Origin: JBFHFS01 sp041583495
Lineage (GTDB): Bacteria; Bacteroidota; Bacteroidia; Bacteroidales; Marinilabiliaceae
Direction: 5' to 3'
NCBI GenBank assembly: GCA_041583495.1
Contig: JBFHFS010000022.1
Coordinates: 1-64,000 of the forward strand
Length of the DNA: 64,000 bases
Shown here: positions 46,227 through 54,563 of the stretch, piece by piece
How positions within the stretch are numbered: the stretch's first letter is position 1
Layout: every line of letters starts with the position of its first letter
Program-made: the position numbers and the translations under genes
Notes under the pieces: generated by a model
What the model was told of the DNA's origin: nothing
The model's database searches: none
Seen by the model: only the letters and a program-made list of their open reading frames with translations

Positions 46227-47002
46227 AGATTAATCCATTTTTGTATTTCCGTCATCGTAATCTTTCCTTCATATATGGCCTTGCCAAAAATTACGGCAGG
46301 GATGCCTGCGCTTTGCAGGCTTTCTATATCCCCCATGTGGCTAACCCCTCCGCTGGCGATGAGGTAGAGATCGGGGTGATGTTTCATAATCTCTTTATAG
46401 AGTTCAATTGCCGGCCCCTGAAGCATGCCGTCTTTGCTGATGTCGGTACAGATCGTCTGGGTGATGCCCCGGGTGATGTATCCATTTAAAAATTCAAACA
46501 GATCCAGATCCGAGGTTTCCGTCCAGCCCGACACGGCTATCTTCCTGTCGCGCACATCCGAGCCCAGGATTATTTTTTCCGGTCCGTATTGCTCAATCCA
46601 CCGGGAAAATTCATCCGGGTTTTTAACGGCGATACTGCCTCCGGTCACCATTTGAGCGCCACTCTCGAAGGCGATTTTCAGATCTTCATTGCTTTTTAAT
46701 CCCCCTCCAAAATCGATGATTAAATGGGTCCGACTGGCAATACGTTCCAATACCTTATGGTTGATAATCTTTCCCGATTTGGCGCCGTCGAGGTCCACCA
46801 CATGGAGTCTCTGAATGCCGTTGGCTTCAAATTCCAGAGCCACTTCCAGCGGGTTTTCGTTGTAAATCTTTTTGGTTGAATAGTCGCCTTTGCTCAGGCG
46901 AACACATTTGCCCCCTATGATGTCGATGGCAGGAATCAGCTCAATGGACCGATTGGCTTTTTCGTGTTTGGTGTTTTTGTCAGAGGGTTTTGATTGATTC
47001 AT
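46220..47002 (-). CDS. hisA: HisA, ProFAR isomerase
   Basis: 260 aa barrel performing the fourth histidine step (ProFAR to PRFAR). The core starts at IELIPAIDIIGGKCVRLSKGDYSTKKIY, with the catalytic Asp; IIDFGGGLKSNEDLKIAFESGAQMVTGGS and LIASGGVSHMGDIESL follow. The upstream residues (MNQSKPSDKNTKHEKANRS) form a hydrophilic extension of about 20 aa not present in most HisA proteins; no in-frame ATG nearer the core exists. It overlaps hisF by 7 bp and is 153 bp after hisH. Trp-pathway TrpF is encoded separately, so no PriA-like dual function need be assumed. Confidence 0.95.
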   Translation of the reverse strand: MNQSKPSDKNTKHEKANRSIELIPAIDIIGGKCVRLSKGDYSTKKIYNENPLEVALEFEANGIQRLHVVDLDGAKSGKIINHKVLERIASRTHLIIDFGGGLKSNEDLKIAFESGAQMVTGGSIAVKNPDEFSRWIEQYGPEKIILGSDVRDRKIAVSGWTETSDLDLFEFLNGYITRGITQTICTDISKDGMLQGPAIELYKEIMKHHPDLYLIASGGVSHMGDIESLQSAGIPAVIFGKAIYEGKITMTEIQKWINLC

Positions 47003-47155
47003 CTTAGTGTCCTTAAATCGCCCACCTCAAACCGGTTATTTTTAATGGGCAGAGGTGGATGTCGGTTGTTGGTTATGGCCCCCTGGAATTTAGGGTTTTC
47101 CGGGTTCTGGGATTCGTTACTTTGTCTCCTTTAACTATGGCTTAGTCACGCCAGA

Positions 47156-47755
47156 CTAGAGGGCTAAAAAGTTTTGCAAAATACGTTCCCCTACCTTCCC
47201 GCTTTTCTCGGGATGGAACTGGGTGGCGAAAAAGTTGTCTTTCTGCAGTGCCGCGCTAAAGGGATGAATGTAGTGACTCTGTGCCGCTGTGTGCTGCCCT
47301 GTAGGGACATAAAAACTGTGCACAAAATAAACAAACTCCCCGTCTATGGAAACATCGAACAGAGGGGCCTTGATTTCGGTGAGACTGTTCCAGCCCATGT
47401 GGGGAATCTTATAGTTTTGGGAATTGTCAGCAGGTAAAACAAATTTCCTGACAGGCTCGTCAAAAATACCCAAACAAGGGGTGTCCCCCTCTTCAGAATG
47501 GCTGCACATGAGCTGCATGCCCAGGCAAATGCCCAAAACCGGTTGCTGTAAACTCGTGATGAGCTGGTCGAGGCCCTCTTTTTTCAGGAAAGCCATGGTG
47601 TTGGCGGCTTCGCCAACTCCGGGAAAAATAACCTTGTCGGCCCGGCGGATGACCTCATGGTCGGCCGTAACCTCCGCCTCGAATCCTAAACGCTGAAGTG
47701 CAAAATCCACCGACATGATGTTGCCGGCATTGTATTTAATGATAACGATTTTCAT
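47156..47755 (-). CDS. hisH: HisH, imidazole glycerol phosphate synthase amidotransferase subunit
   Basis: 199 aa class I glutaminase supplying ammonia to HisF. The catalytic Cys is C77 in LGICLGMQLMC, and the His and Glu lie in TQFHPEKSG near the C-terminus. The oxyanion strand is IFPGVGEA; the common PGVGA/S is changed to Glu, a small oddity. It lies 8 bp after the TlpA-like gene, so they are co-transcribed. Confidence 0.95.
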   Translation of the reverse strand: MKIVIIKYNAGNIMSVDFALQRLGFEAEVTADHEVIRRADKVIFPGVGEAANTMAFLKKEGLDQLITSLQQPVLGICLGMQLMCSHSEEGDTPCLGIFDEPVRKFVLPADNSQNYKIPHMGWNSLTEIKAPLFDVSIDGEFVYFVHSFYVPTGQHTAAQSHYIHPFSAALQKDNFFATQFHPEKSGKVGERILQNFLAL

Positions 47756-47763
47756 AGTTCTCT

Positions 47764-48282
47764 TTACTGCATAAGTTCATCTATCATTTTTACCAGTCGG
47801 GCAAACTCCTCTTCATTGAATAATCGGGTAAGAAGAACAATCTCTCCCTCCTTATTAATGAGTACATTGCGGGTTACCCCCGCCTTCTTTTCGGCGAACA
47901 ACCCAAAAATGTCGGCATTGGGGTCGAGGGCCAGGGGATAAGTGATACCGGTTTCCCGCGAAAATTTCTTTAATGTTTCCAGAGGCTCATCCCTGTCTAT
48001 TCCCACAACAATCAGCCCTTTATCTTTATGCTTTTGCCAGATCTCCTTCTCTATATGGGGCATCTCTTTTCGGCAAACCCCGCACCAGCTGGCCGTAAAC
48101 TGAAGCATGATGACCTTTCCCCGGTTGGCTTTAAGACTGAATTCCTCACCCGTATCCAGCGTTGTGGTAAAGTCAGGGGCTTTATCTCCTGTTTTGACAA
48201 TGTAGCCGCGCTGGTCGACCTGGCAAAAGAGGGTGGAGGTCCATAACAAAGCGACCAGTAGTAAGAGGTTTTTCTTGTTCAT
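47764..48282 (-). CDS. TlpA-like thioredoxin-fold protein, secreted
   Basis: About 172 aa from ATG 48282 (the longer frame to 48339 overlaps upstream sequence and lacks a signal). The signal peptide ends in TLFCQ. The AhpC/TSA-Redoxin fold includes GDKAPDFTTTLDTGEEFSL, the active WCGVC motif in ASWCGVCRKEMPH, and the cis-Pro region GVTRNVLINKEGEI. It should act as a periplasmic disulfide reductase or peroxiredoxin-like thiol protein. It sits between purU and hisH with short gaps, which is an unexpected position for an envelope protein and probably just shared transcription. Confidence 0.88.
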   Translation of the reverse strand: MNKKNLLLLVALLWTSTLFCQVDQRGYIVKTGDKAPDFTTTLDTGEEFSLKANRGKVIMLQFTASWCGVCRKEMPHIEKEIWQKHKDKGLIVVGIDRDEPLETLKKFSRETGITYPLALDPNADIFGLFAEKKAGVTRNVLINKEGEIVLLTRLFNEEEFARLVKMIDELMQ

Positions 48283-48325
48283 GCGTTTACGTTTAAGATG
48301 GCTCAACAGAGCCTGGTGTTGGTGG

Positions 48326-49189
48326 TCAGGCAAAAACAATGGTTTTGTTTTTGTAAACCATCGTTTTTCGTTCGATGTGCGCCTTTACCGCCCGTGAAAG
48401 TACAATTTTTTCAATATCTCTCCCTTTTTGCATCAGGCTCTCCACGGTGTCGTGATGCGAAATGCGTATCACATCCTGATCAATGATGGGTCCTTCATCC
48501 AAATCGGAGGTGACATAGTGACTGGTGGCCCCAATGATTTTTACGCCCCGCGAATGGGCTGCATGATAGGGCCTGGCACCTGCGAAAGCCGGTAAAAAGG
48601 AGTGGTGAATATTGATGATCCGATTGGGATAGGCGCTGCTGAAGGCCGGTGATAGAATTTGCATGTACCGCGCCAGCACAATAAAGTCTATCCGATGATG
48701 GGCCAGCAACTCAAGCTCTTTCTTCTCCTGTTGCTCCTTGTTCTCCTTAGTCACCGGAAGGTGATGAAAGGGGATCTTGAACTGAGCAGCCACCGGTTCA
48801 AGGTCCCGATGATTGCTGATGATGAGGGGAATGGCCAATTTAAGCTCTCCGGCCTGATAACGGGCCAGTAAGTCGTAAAGGCAATGCGAACTCTTGGATA
48901 CGAAAATCGCCATACGGGGAGTGTCTTCCGAGAATTTCAGATCCCACTTCATTTTAAAAGGTTCACCCAGAAGTGCTGCGAAGCGGGAGCCAATTTCATC
49001 CTTGGAAAGGAGAAAGCCCTCCAAATCCCATTCCACACGCATAAAAAAGTGCTGTTCGTCGTGGTTGGTGTGCTGGTCCAGGGCCAAAATGTTTCCTTTA
49101 TTCTGGTAGATAAATTGGGTTACACCGGCCACGATTCCCTTTTGGTCGGGACAATGCACCTTTAAAATGACTTTGTTGGATGGATTCAT
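48326..49189 (-). CDS. purU: formyltetrahydrofolate deformylase
   Basis: 287 aa from ATG 49189; the longer frame to 49237 adds 16 unlikely residues and would overrun the promoter. An N-terminal ACT domain (VHCPDQKGIVAGVTQFIYQNKGNI) precedes a formyltransferase-like domain with LARYMQILS and the catalytic Asn/His in RIINIHHSFLPAF, then YHAAHSRGVKIIGATSHYVTSDLDEGPII. It hydrolyses 10-formyl-THF to formate and THF, balancing one-carbon units for purine synthesis. It has its own promoter candidate just upstream (49215-49222), so it is not necessarily part of the trp transcript. Confidence 0.95.
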   Translation of the reverse strand: MNPSNKVILKVHCPDQKGIVAGVTQFIYQNKGNILALDQHTNHDEQHFFMRVEWDLEGFLLSKDEIGSRFAALLGEPFKMKWDLKFSEDTPRMAIFVSKSSHCLYDLLARYQAGELKLAIPLIISNHRDLEPVAAQFKIPFHHLPVTKENKEQQEKKELELLAHHRIDFIVLARYMQILSPAFSSAYPNRIINIHHSFLPAFAGARPYHAAHSRGVKIIGATSHYVTSDLDEGPIIDQDVIRISHHDTVESLMQKGRDIEKIVLSRAVKAHIERKTMVYKNKTIVFA

Positions 49190-49214
49190 TGGTGTTTTAT
49201 TTCCTTTTCGACTC

Positions 49215-49222
49215 CAAAAGTA
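49215..49222 (-). promoter_or_regulatory. -7 element TACTTTTG for purU and the downstream genes
   Basis: On the minus strand this reads TACTTTTG, matching TAnnTTTG, 26 bp before the purU ATG. No -33 is convincing. If real, it separates purU-tlpA-his expression from Trp attenuation. Confidence 0.45.
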
Positions 49223-49295
49223 ATAACTTAAAACCAAACAGAGCGAATTTTACTTATTTTGACACATGGCTTCCTGCTTGTGAAATGCCAAATGG

Positions 49296-50069
49296 TTAGG
49301 GTTGCCTTAGTTTTTTAATGAAATCCATAATCGGCTCAGGGGTCTCCCCATTTTGCTCGAGTAACTTGATGAAAGCGCTGCCTACAATGCCTCCCTGTGC
49401 ATATTGGCAAACCTGCGAAAAGGTTTGGTAATTGCTGATGCCAAAGCCCACGATACGTGGATTTTTAAGGTTCATTCGGTTGATTCGGTCAAAGTAAGCC
49501 GTTTGCTCGTCGGAAATGGATGCTTTGGCTCCCGTAACTGCTGCCGATGAAACCATGTACAGAAAACTGGTGGTGGCTTCGTCCAGCTTTCGAATCCTGT
49601 CTTCAGGGGTCTGGGGGGTAATCAGAAAAATATTACTGATCCCGTATTCCTGGAAAAGAGGCTGATATTGATCCAGGTAGGTTTCCAGTGGCAGGTCGGG
49701 GAGAATGACCCCGCTGACGCCCGTTTCTGCACATTTCCTGAGGAAGTTCTCCATGCCCATCTTTAGAACGGGATTGATATAGCCCATTAAAATGATGGGT
49801 ATGGAAACGGATTCCTTTAGACCCGATAGTTGCTCAAAAAGGATTTTTAGGGTCATGCCGTTTTTTAATGACTGCATGCTGCTGTTTTGTATCACAGGGC
49901 CATCGGCAAGGGGGTCGGAGAAGGGCATGCCAATCTCCACAAAGTCGGTTCCGGCTCTCTCCAGTGTCTTTAAGATGGGCTGAGTGCTGTTGAGCGCGGG
50001 ATAACCCGCTGTGAAATAGATGGAAAGCAGGTCTTTCTTTTTCGAAAAAAGGGTGTTGAGTTTATTCAT
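49296..50069 (-). CDS. trpA: tryptophan synthase alpha subunit
   Basis: 257 aa TIM barrel that splits indole-3-glycerol phosphate. The catalytic Glu is E45 and the Asp D56, in FVEIGMPFSDPLADGP, matching the classical E49/D60 pair in spacing. PILMGYINPVLKMG and GVILPDLPLE are conserved. It is the last trp gene, 69 bp after trpB, and no strong terminator follows it. Confidence 0.97.
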   Translation of the reverse strand: MNKLNTLFSKKKDLLSIYFTAGYPALNSTQPILKTLERAGTDFVEIGMPFSDPLADGPVIQNSSMQSLKNGMTLKILFEQLSGLKESVSIPIILMGYINPVLKMGMENFLRKCAETGVSGVILPDLPLETYLDQYQPLFQEYGISNIFLITPQTPEDRIRKLDEATTSFLYMVSSAAVTGAKASISDEQTAYFDRINRMNLKNPRIVGFGISNYQTFSQVCQYAQGGIVGSAFIKLLEQNGETPEPIMDFIKKLRQP

Positions 50070-50138
50070 GGGGTGCAGTATTTGATCTTTATTCCGAAGG
50101 ATCCGGTATTGGTTTTTGGTTCAGGGCTTTAGGCAAAA

Positions 50139-51326
50139 CTAAAATTGAAGGGTTTTCATATAAGTCTTCATATCCTTATCGCCCCGGCCCGAGAGGTTGA
50201 TCACCACGTTTTCGTCCGGTGTAAACGAGAGTTGGTTTAAGGCCGCTACCGCATGGGCCGACTCCAGTGCAGGGATGATACCCTCTGAACGGGTGAGCAT
50301 GAGCGCGGCATCGAGTGCTTCCTGATCGGTGACGGACAGGTAACGGGCCCGGCCATTCTTCTGCAACCAGCTGTGTAAGGGGCCTATTCCGGGGTAGTCC
50401 AGCCCCGCCGAAATGCTGTAAGGCTCAATAATCTGACCATCATTGTCCTGGATCAGGTAGGTCATGCTTCCATGAATCACACCCGTGTCGCCCATGGCAA
50501 TGGAGGCCGCTGTCTCCCCTGAAGCCAGACCTTTTCCGGCCGCCTCGGTACCAATCAGTTTAACATCCGGATGGTCCAAAAAGTGATAAAAGGCGCCCGC
50601 CGCATTGGAGCCCCCTCCTACACAGGCAATCACATAATCGGGCAGAGTGGTCCCGGTTTTTTCTTTGAGTTGTACCTTTATTTCGGCACTGATCACCGAC
50701 TGGAGCCTTGCGACCAGGTCGGGGTAGGGGTGTGGTCCCACCACCGAACCAATGAGGTAAAAAGTGTCGTTGGGGTGGGCTATCCAGTCGCGCAGCGCTT
50801 CGTTGGTGGCATCCTTAAGGGTGCGGCTGCCCGAAACGGCCGGGACTACCTGAGCCCCCAGCATCTTCATTCGGGATACGTTAGGCGCCTGGCGCTCGAT
50901 GTCGGTCTCTCCCATGTAGACAATACACTCCATTCCCATAAGGGCACACACGGTGGCTGTGGCAACCCCGTGTTGCCCGGCACCCGTCTCGGCGATGATG
51001 CGTTTCTTTCCCATCTCCCGGGCTAAAAGAATCTGTCCGATGGCGTTGTTTATCTTGTGACTCCCCGTGTGATTCAGGTCTTCGCGCTTGAGCCAGATGT
51101 GGCAGCCGTATTGATCCGAGAGCCTTTTGGCATGATAGAGTGGCGAAGGCCGCCCCGCGTAGTCGCAAAGCAATGAGTTAAACTCCTTCTGAAAGGAGCC
51201 CGAGGATAGAATGCGCAGATAGTTTTTCCTGAGATTCTCGATGTTGGGGATGAGCATCTCGGGAATGTATGCGCCCCCAAAGGGCCCATAGAAGCCTTTC
51301 TGGTCGGGATGGTAAGTTGTTGACAT
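50139..51326 (-). CDS. trpB: tryptophan synthase beta subunit
   Basis: 395 aa PLP enzyme that joins indole to serine. The PLP lysine is K91 in LNHTGSHKINNA; the phosphate-binding VGGGSNAAG and the AETGAGQHGVATATVCALMGMECIVYMG segment are intact. Standard TrpB1-type length. It lies 45 bp after trpF. Confidence 0.98.
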   Translation of the reverse strand: MSTTYHPDQKGFYGPFGGAYIPEMLIPNIENLRKNYLRILSSGSFQKEFNSLLCDYAGRPSPLYHAKRLSDQYGCHIWLKREDLNHTGSHKINNAIGQILLAREMGKKRIIAETGAGQHGVATATVCALMGMECIVYMGETDIERQAPNVSRMKMLGAQVVPAVSGSRTLKDATNEALRDWIAHPNDTFYLIGSVVGPHPYPDLVARLQSVISAEIKVQLKEKTGTTLPDYVIACVGGGSNAAGAFYHFLDHPDVKLIGTEAAGKGLASGETAASIAMGDTGVIHGSMTYLIQDNDGQIIEPYSISAGLDYPGIGPLHSWLQKNGRARYLSVTDQEALDAALMLTRSEGIIPALESAHAVAALNQLSFTPDENVVINLSGRGDKDMKTYMKTLQF

Positions 51327-51371
51327 ATCTTCTTGTGTTCGTGTTAATGGGTAATAATCTATATGTAGTGG

Positions 51372-52001
51372 TTACTTTGCTGCCCGGATTTGCTGGATGA
51401 AGCGCTTAAGCGCCTCGATGTCTTTGACTCCTGGTTGCGTTTCAAACCGGCTGTTGAGATCAAGAGCATAAGGCTTTACCGGACATTCGTCGAGTAATGC
51501 GTTGGCGTCCTCTTCTCCAATGCCGCCACTTAAAAAAAAAGGTAGGGCCAGGGGGGCGTCTTTCAGGAGCTGCCAGTCAAATTTGCGCCCGCTCCCTCCG
51601 TGTGAGGGGGTAGCAGTGTCGAACAGAAAGAAATCGCAGGCCTCTTTATAACGCTCGATCCCTTTAAGGTCGGTTGCCGTTTTTAAACTAAACGCCTTTA
51701 TGACCTCTAGTCCCTGGTTTCTGAGCGCCTGACAGAGCTCCGGGGACTCCTGCCCATGAAGTTGAATGGCATCCAGCTTGAATTGTTCAAGCGTGGACTG
51801 AATTTGTGTTAAGGTGCTGTTCACAAAAACGCCAGTCTTACAGATCTCATTAGGAATGAGGTCCAGAGTAGTCTGGGTCAGTTCATGGCCGGCAAAACGC
51901 GGGGAGGCTTCGTAAAATATGAAGCCTATATAATCAGGCCGAAGCTTTATCAGCTCCCGGATATTGTCGGGATGGCGCATGCCGCACACTTTTATCTTCA
52001 T
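51372..52001 (-). CDS. trpF: phosphoribosylanthranilate isomerase
   Basis: 209 aa barrel converting PRA to CdRP. KVCGMRHPDNI carries the catalytic Cys, DAIQLHGQESPELC and FFLSGGIGEEDANALL are family motifs, and the Asp general acid lies in LFDTATPSHGGSGRKFDW. The gene lies 31 bp after trpC and 45 bp before trpB. Confidence 0.96.
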   Translation of the reverse strand: MKIKVCGMRHPDNIRELIKLRPDYIGFIFYEASPRFAGHELTQTTLDLIPNEICKTGVFVNSTLTQIQSTLEQFKLDAIQLHGQESPELCQALRNQGLEVIKAFSLKTATDLKGIERYKEACDFFLFDTATPSHGGSGRKFDWQLLKDAPLALPFFLSGGIGEEDANALLDECPVKPYALDLNSRFETQPGVKDIEALKRFIQQIRAAK

Positions 52002-52032
52002 CAGGATGTTTTTTTAAATGGTGCCGTTTGTT

Positions 52033-52836
52033 TTACCCCTGTTGGGATTCCAATTTGGTCAGTTCTTCCTTGAATTTTTGACATGCCTCTCCGGGGCGGG
52101 CTTGTTTCATGAAGTATTCACCCATCAAAAAGCCCTTGAATCCGGCCTCTTTCAGGAACTTGAAATCGCCTGCGGAATGAATGCCACTTTCGGCAATTGC
52201 CGGTAGGTTAGATGGAAGAATGGAAGCCAGGTTGGCAGCATGTTGAAGGTTCACCTCAAATGTTTTCAGATTGCGGTTGTTGATGCCTGCCAAATCCACG
52301 TAGCTGTTGAGCAATTCGGCTTCCTGTTCGCTGTGTAATTCCATTAATACCTCCATGCCCAGTTCCCGGGCCAGGGCCGCCAAATCGTTGGCCCGGGTTT
52401 TGTCCAGAATCGCCGCGATGAGCAGGATGGCGCTGGCCCCAATGGCTTTTGCCTCATACAGCTGATAGGGGTCGATGATGAAATCTTTACGTAAAAGAGG
52501 CACTTGCACCAGGTCGCGGGCTTCACACAGGTCCAGCTGGTGTCCGCCAAAAAAACGGGCATCGGTTAATATGGAAATGCCGGCAACCCCTGCCTTTTCA
52601 TACGCCGGGGTGATCTCCTTTACCTGCGCTTTTTCATGAATCAACCCTTTCGATGGAGACTGGCGCTTAAATTCGGCAATTACCGGAAAGTCAGGATGAG
52701 AAAGCAGACTGTTCTTCAGAGAGGGAACAGCGGTGGAGAAATGGCGGTATTGGGCCAGTTCCTTTATGGATACCTTTTTTTTGGCCGCTTCTATTTCCTC
52801 TTTTTTGTGTAAAACTATTTGATCGAGTATGTTCAT
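52033..52836 (-). CDS. trpC: indole-3-glycerol phosphate synthase
   Basis: 267 aa barrel closing the indole ring. The SPSKG motif in AEFKRQSPSKGLIHE, LLRKDFIIDPYQLYEAKAIGASAILLIA, and the later AGINNRNLKTFEV and AESGIHSAGD motifs are all typical. Separate from trpF, unlike the E. coli fusion. It lies 46 bp after trpD. Confidence 0.97.
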   Translation of the reverse strand: MNILDQIVLHKKEEIEAAKKKVSIKELAQYRHFSTAVPSLKNSLLSHPDFPVIAEFKRQSPSKGLIHEKAQVKEITPAYEKAGVAGISILTDARFFGGHQLDLCEARDLVQVPLLRKDFIIDPYQLYEAKAIGASAILLIAAILDKTRANDLAALARELGMEVLMELHSEQEAELLNSYVDLAGINNRNLKTFEVNLQHAANLASILPSNLPAIAESGIHSAGDFKFLKEAGFKGFLMGEYFMKQARPGEACQKFKEELTKLESQQG

Positions 52837-52882
52837 GATAAGGTGTCGCGTTGATGGTTCTTTTTGTTTGGCAGAGGCAGGG

Positions 52883-53881
52883 TTAGCTCTGCAGACCCAG
52901 CAGGGTGGACAGTGTCCTGGCTGCTTTTCCTTCCATTAATGAAACCGAGGCCTGTTCTTGGCAATCAGCCATAGACCTGGCCGGGTTTATGGTGTGGATG
53001 GCTAAGGTGGCATTGGCAATTACCGCGTTGTTTTGCGATGGGGTTCCTTTTCCCTCCAGCACCGTTTTAAAAATCTTAGCCGAATCTTCCACCGTACTGC
53101 CTCCTGCAATCGAGTCGGGGGTGTTCATGGGTAAATTCAGATCTTCGGCTGTCAATAATTGTTCGCCTTCCTGAAAGATGACCTTGAAGGGGGCCGTCAG
53201 TGAAACTTCATCGTACCCGTCCAGGCTGTGAACGATGGAAAACCGGGTGTCGGTTTGCTGATAGATGTACTGGTAGAGTCGGGCCAGCTCTAAATCAAAA
53301 ACCCCGATCAGCTGGTTTTGGGGACTGGAGGGATTAACCATAGGTCCCAGCATGTTGAAGAAGGTTTTGATGCCCAGCTCGCGACGAATGGGCCCCACTG
53401 CTTTCATGGCAGGATGGAACATTGGTGCGTGAAGAAAACAGATCCCTGCCTTATCCAATTGCTTTTTTAATACGTCGTTGTTGTTGGAGAACCGATAGCC
53501 TAAAAATTCCATTACATTGGAGGATCCACACGACGAGGAGACACCATAGTTACCGTGTTTGGCCACTTTGTAGCCCGCACCAGCGACCACCAGTGAGGCA
53601 AGGGTGGAGATGTTGAAGGTGTTTTTGCCATCGCCGCCCGTGCCGCACATGTCGATGGTCTCGAATTCCGATAGATCTACTCTTTGACAAAGTTCCATCA
53701 AGGCATCGCGGAAGCCCGATAACTCCTCCACCGTTACGGCACGCATCATAAAAACCGAAAGAAAAGCAACCACTTCGGAGTTGGTGTAGGTCTCCGAAGT
53801 GATGTTAACTAACACTTCTCTGGCTTCCTGCCTGCTGAGGGTATTGTGGTTAAAAAGCCTTTTTAATGTAGGTTGTAACAT
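52883..53881 (-). CDS. trpD: anthranilate phosphoribosyltransferase
   Basis: 332 aa; transfers phosphoribose to anthranilate. The PRPP loop is DMCGTGGDGKNTFNIST, and VAKHGNYGVSSSCGSSNVMEFLG, FLHAPMFHPAMKAVGPIRRELGIKTFFNMLGPMVNP are conserved. It stands alone rather than being fused to TrpG. A hairpin-bearing gap of 95 bp (with 53938-53967) separates it from trpG. Confidence 0.97.
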   Translation of the reverse strand: MLQPTLKRLFNHNTLSRQEAREVLVNITSETYTNSEVVAFLSVFMMRAVTVEELSGFRDALMELCQRVDLSEFETIDMCGTGGDGKNTFNISTLASLVVAGAGYKVAKHGNYGVSSSCGSSNVMEFLGYRFSNNNDVLKKQLDKAGICFLHAPMFHPAMKAVGPIRRELGIKTFFNMLGPMVNPSSPQNQLIGVFDLELARLYQYIYQQTDTRFSIVHSLDGYDEVSLTAPFKVIFQEGEQLLTAEDLNLPMNTPDSIAGGSTVEDSAKIFKTVLEGKGTPSQNNAVIANATLAIHTINPARSMADCQEQASVSLMEGKAARTLSTLLGLQS

Positions 53882-53937
53882 GTGACTTAATTTTTTTTGG
53901 TTGAAGGTAAGTGAACTGTGAGGGGTGTTAAAACAAT

Positions 53938-53967
53938 TGCCCGGCGCTCAAACTTCATGACCGGGCA
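53938..53967 (-). other. hairpin between trpG and trpD
   Basis: TGCCCGG (53938-53944) pairs with CCGGGCA (53961-53967) around a 16-nt loop in the 95-bp gap between trpG and trpD. There is no T-tract on the minus strand. It may be an RNA processing or stabilising element adjusting trpEG relative to trpDCFBA. Confidence 0.45.
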
Positions 53968-53976
53968 GAACGGGCT

Positions 53977-54546
53977 TTAACCCTCAATCCAGTTTTTAAT
54001 CATCTGCTTGCCGTGTTCAGTCAGCACCGATTCGGGATGAAACTGTACGCCTCTAACGTCGTATTCGTTGTGGCTAAGGCCCATGATTTGCCCCTGCATG
54101 TCGCGGGCTGTGATCCTGAGGGAGGATGGAAGATCCTTCTCATTAACCACCCATGAGTGGTAACGCCCCCCCATGAAGGTGTCGGGCAGCGTGTTGAACA
54201 GGAGTTCCTGCCGGTCGCAAACGGAAATGGGCGTGGCTACGCCATGAAAAACACGGGACAGATTGCGAATGCTGCCGCCAAATACTTCGGCAATGGCCTG
54301 GCAGCCTAAACAAACCCCAAATATCGAGTGGGTAGGCGCCAACGCTTTGATCAGTGGCTTGAGTATTCCGGCTTCATCAGGGATGCCGGGTCCTGGCGAT
54401 AAAACAATCTTGTCATATGCGGCGGCCTGGTCAACCGTGATCTGGTCGTTGCGGAACACATGAACTTCCTGGTTGGCTACCTCTTCCAGGTAGTGTACCA
54501 GATTATAGGTGAAAGAGTCGTAGTTGTCGAGAACCAATATCTTCAT
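53977..54546 (-). CDS. trpG: anthranilate synthase component II (glutaminase)
   Basis: 189 aa class I amidotransferase giving ammonia to TrpE. Catalytic Cys C79 in FGVCLGCQAIAE, His/Glu in VQFHPESVLTEHG, oxyanion SPGPGIPDEAG. It lies 17 bp after trpE. It could also serve aminodeoxychorismate synthase if pabA is missing; that is not decidable here. Confidence 0.96.
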   Translation of the reverse strand: MKILVLDNYDSFTYNLVHYLEEVANQEVHVFRNDQITVDQAAAYDKIVLSPGPGIPDEAGILKPLIKALAPTHSIFGVCLGCQAIAEVFGGSIRNLSRVFHGVATPISVCDRQELLFNTLPDTFMGGRYHSWVVNEKDLPSSLRITARDMQGQIMGLSHNEYDVRGVQFHPESVLTEHGKQMIKNWIEG

Positions 54547-54563
54547 TTCGGGTAATTTTATAA

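Noticed and set aside
46220..47002. HisA acting as a bifunctional PriA-type (HisA/TrpF) isomerase
   Set aside because: A separate, intact trpF lies at 51372-52001, so no dual activity is needed.
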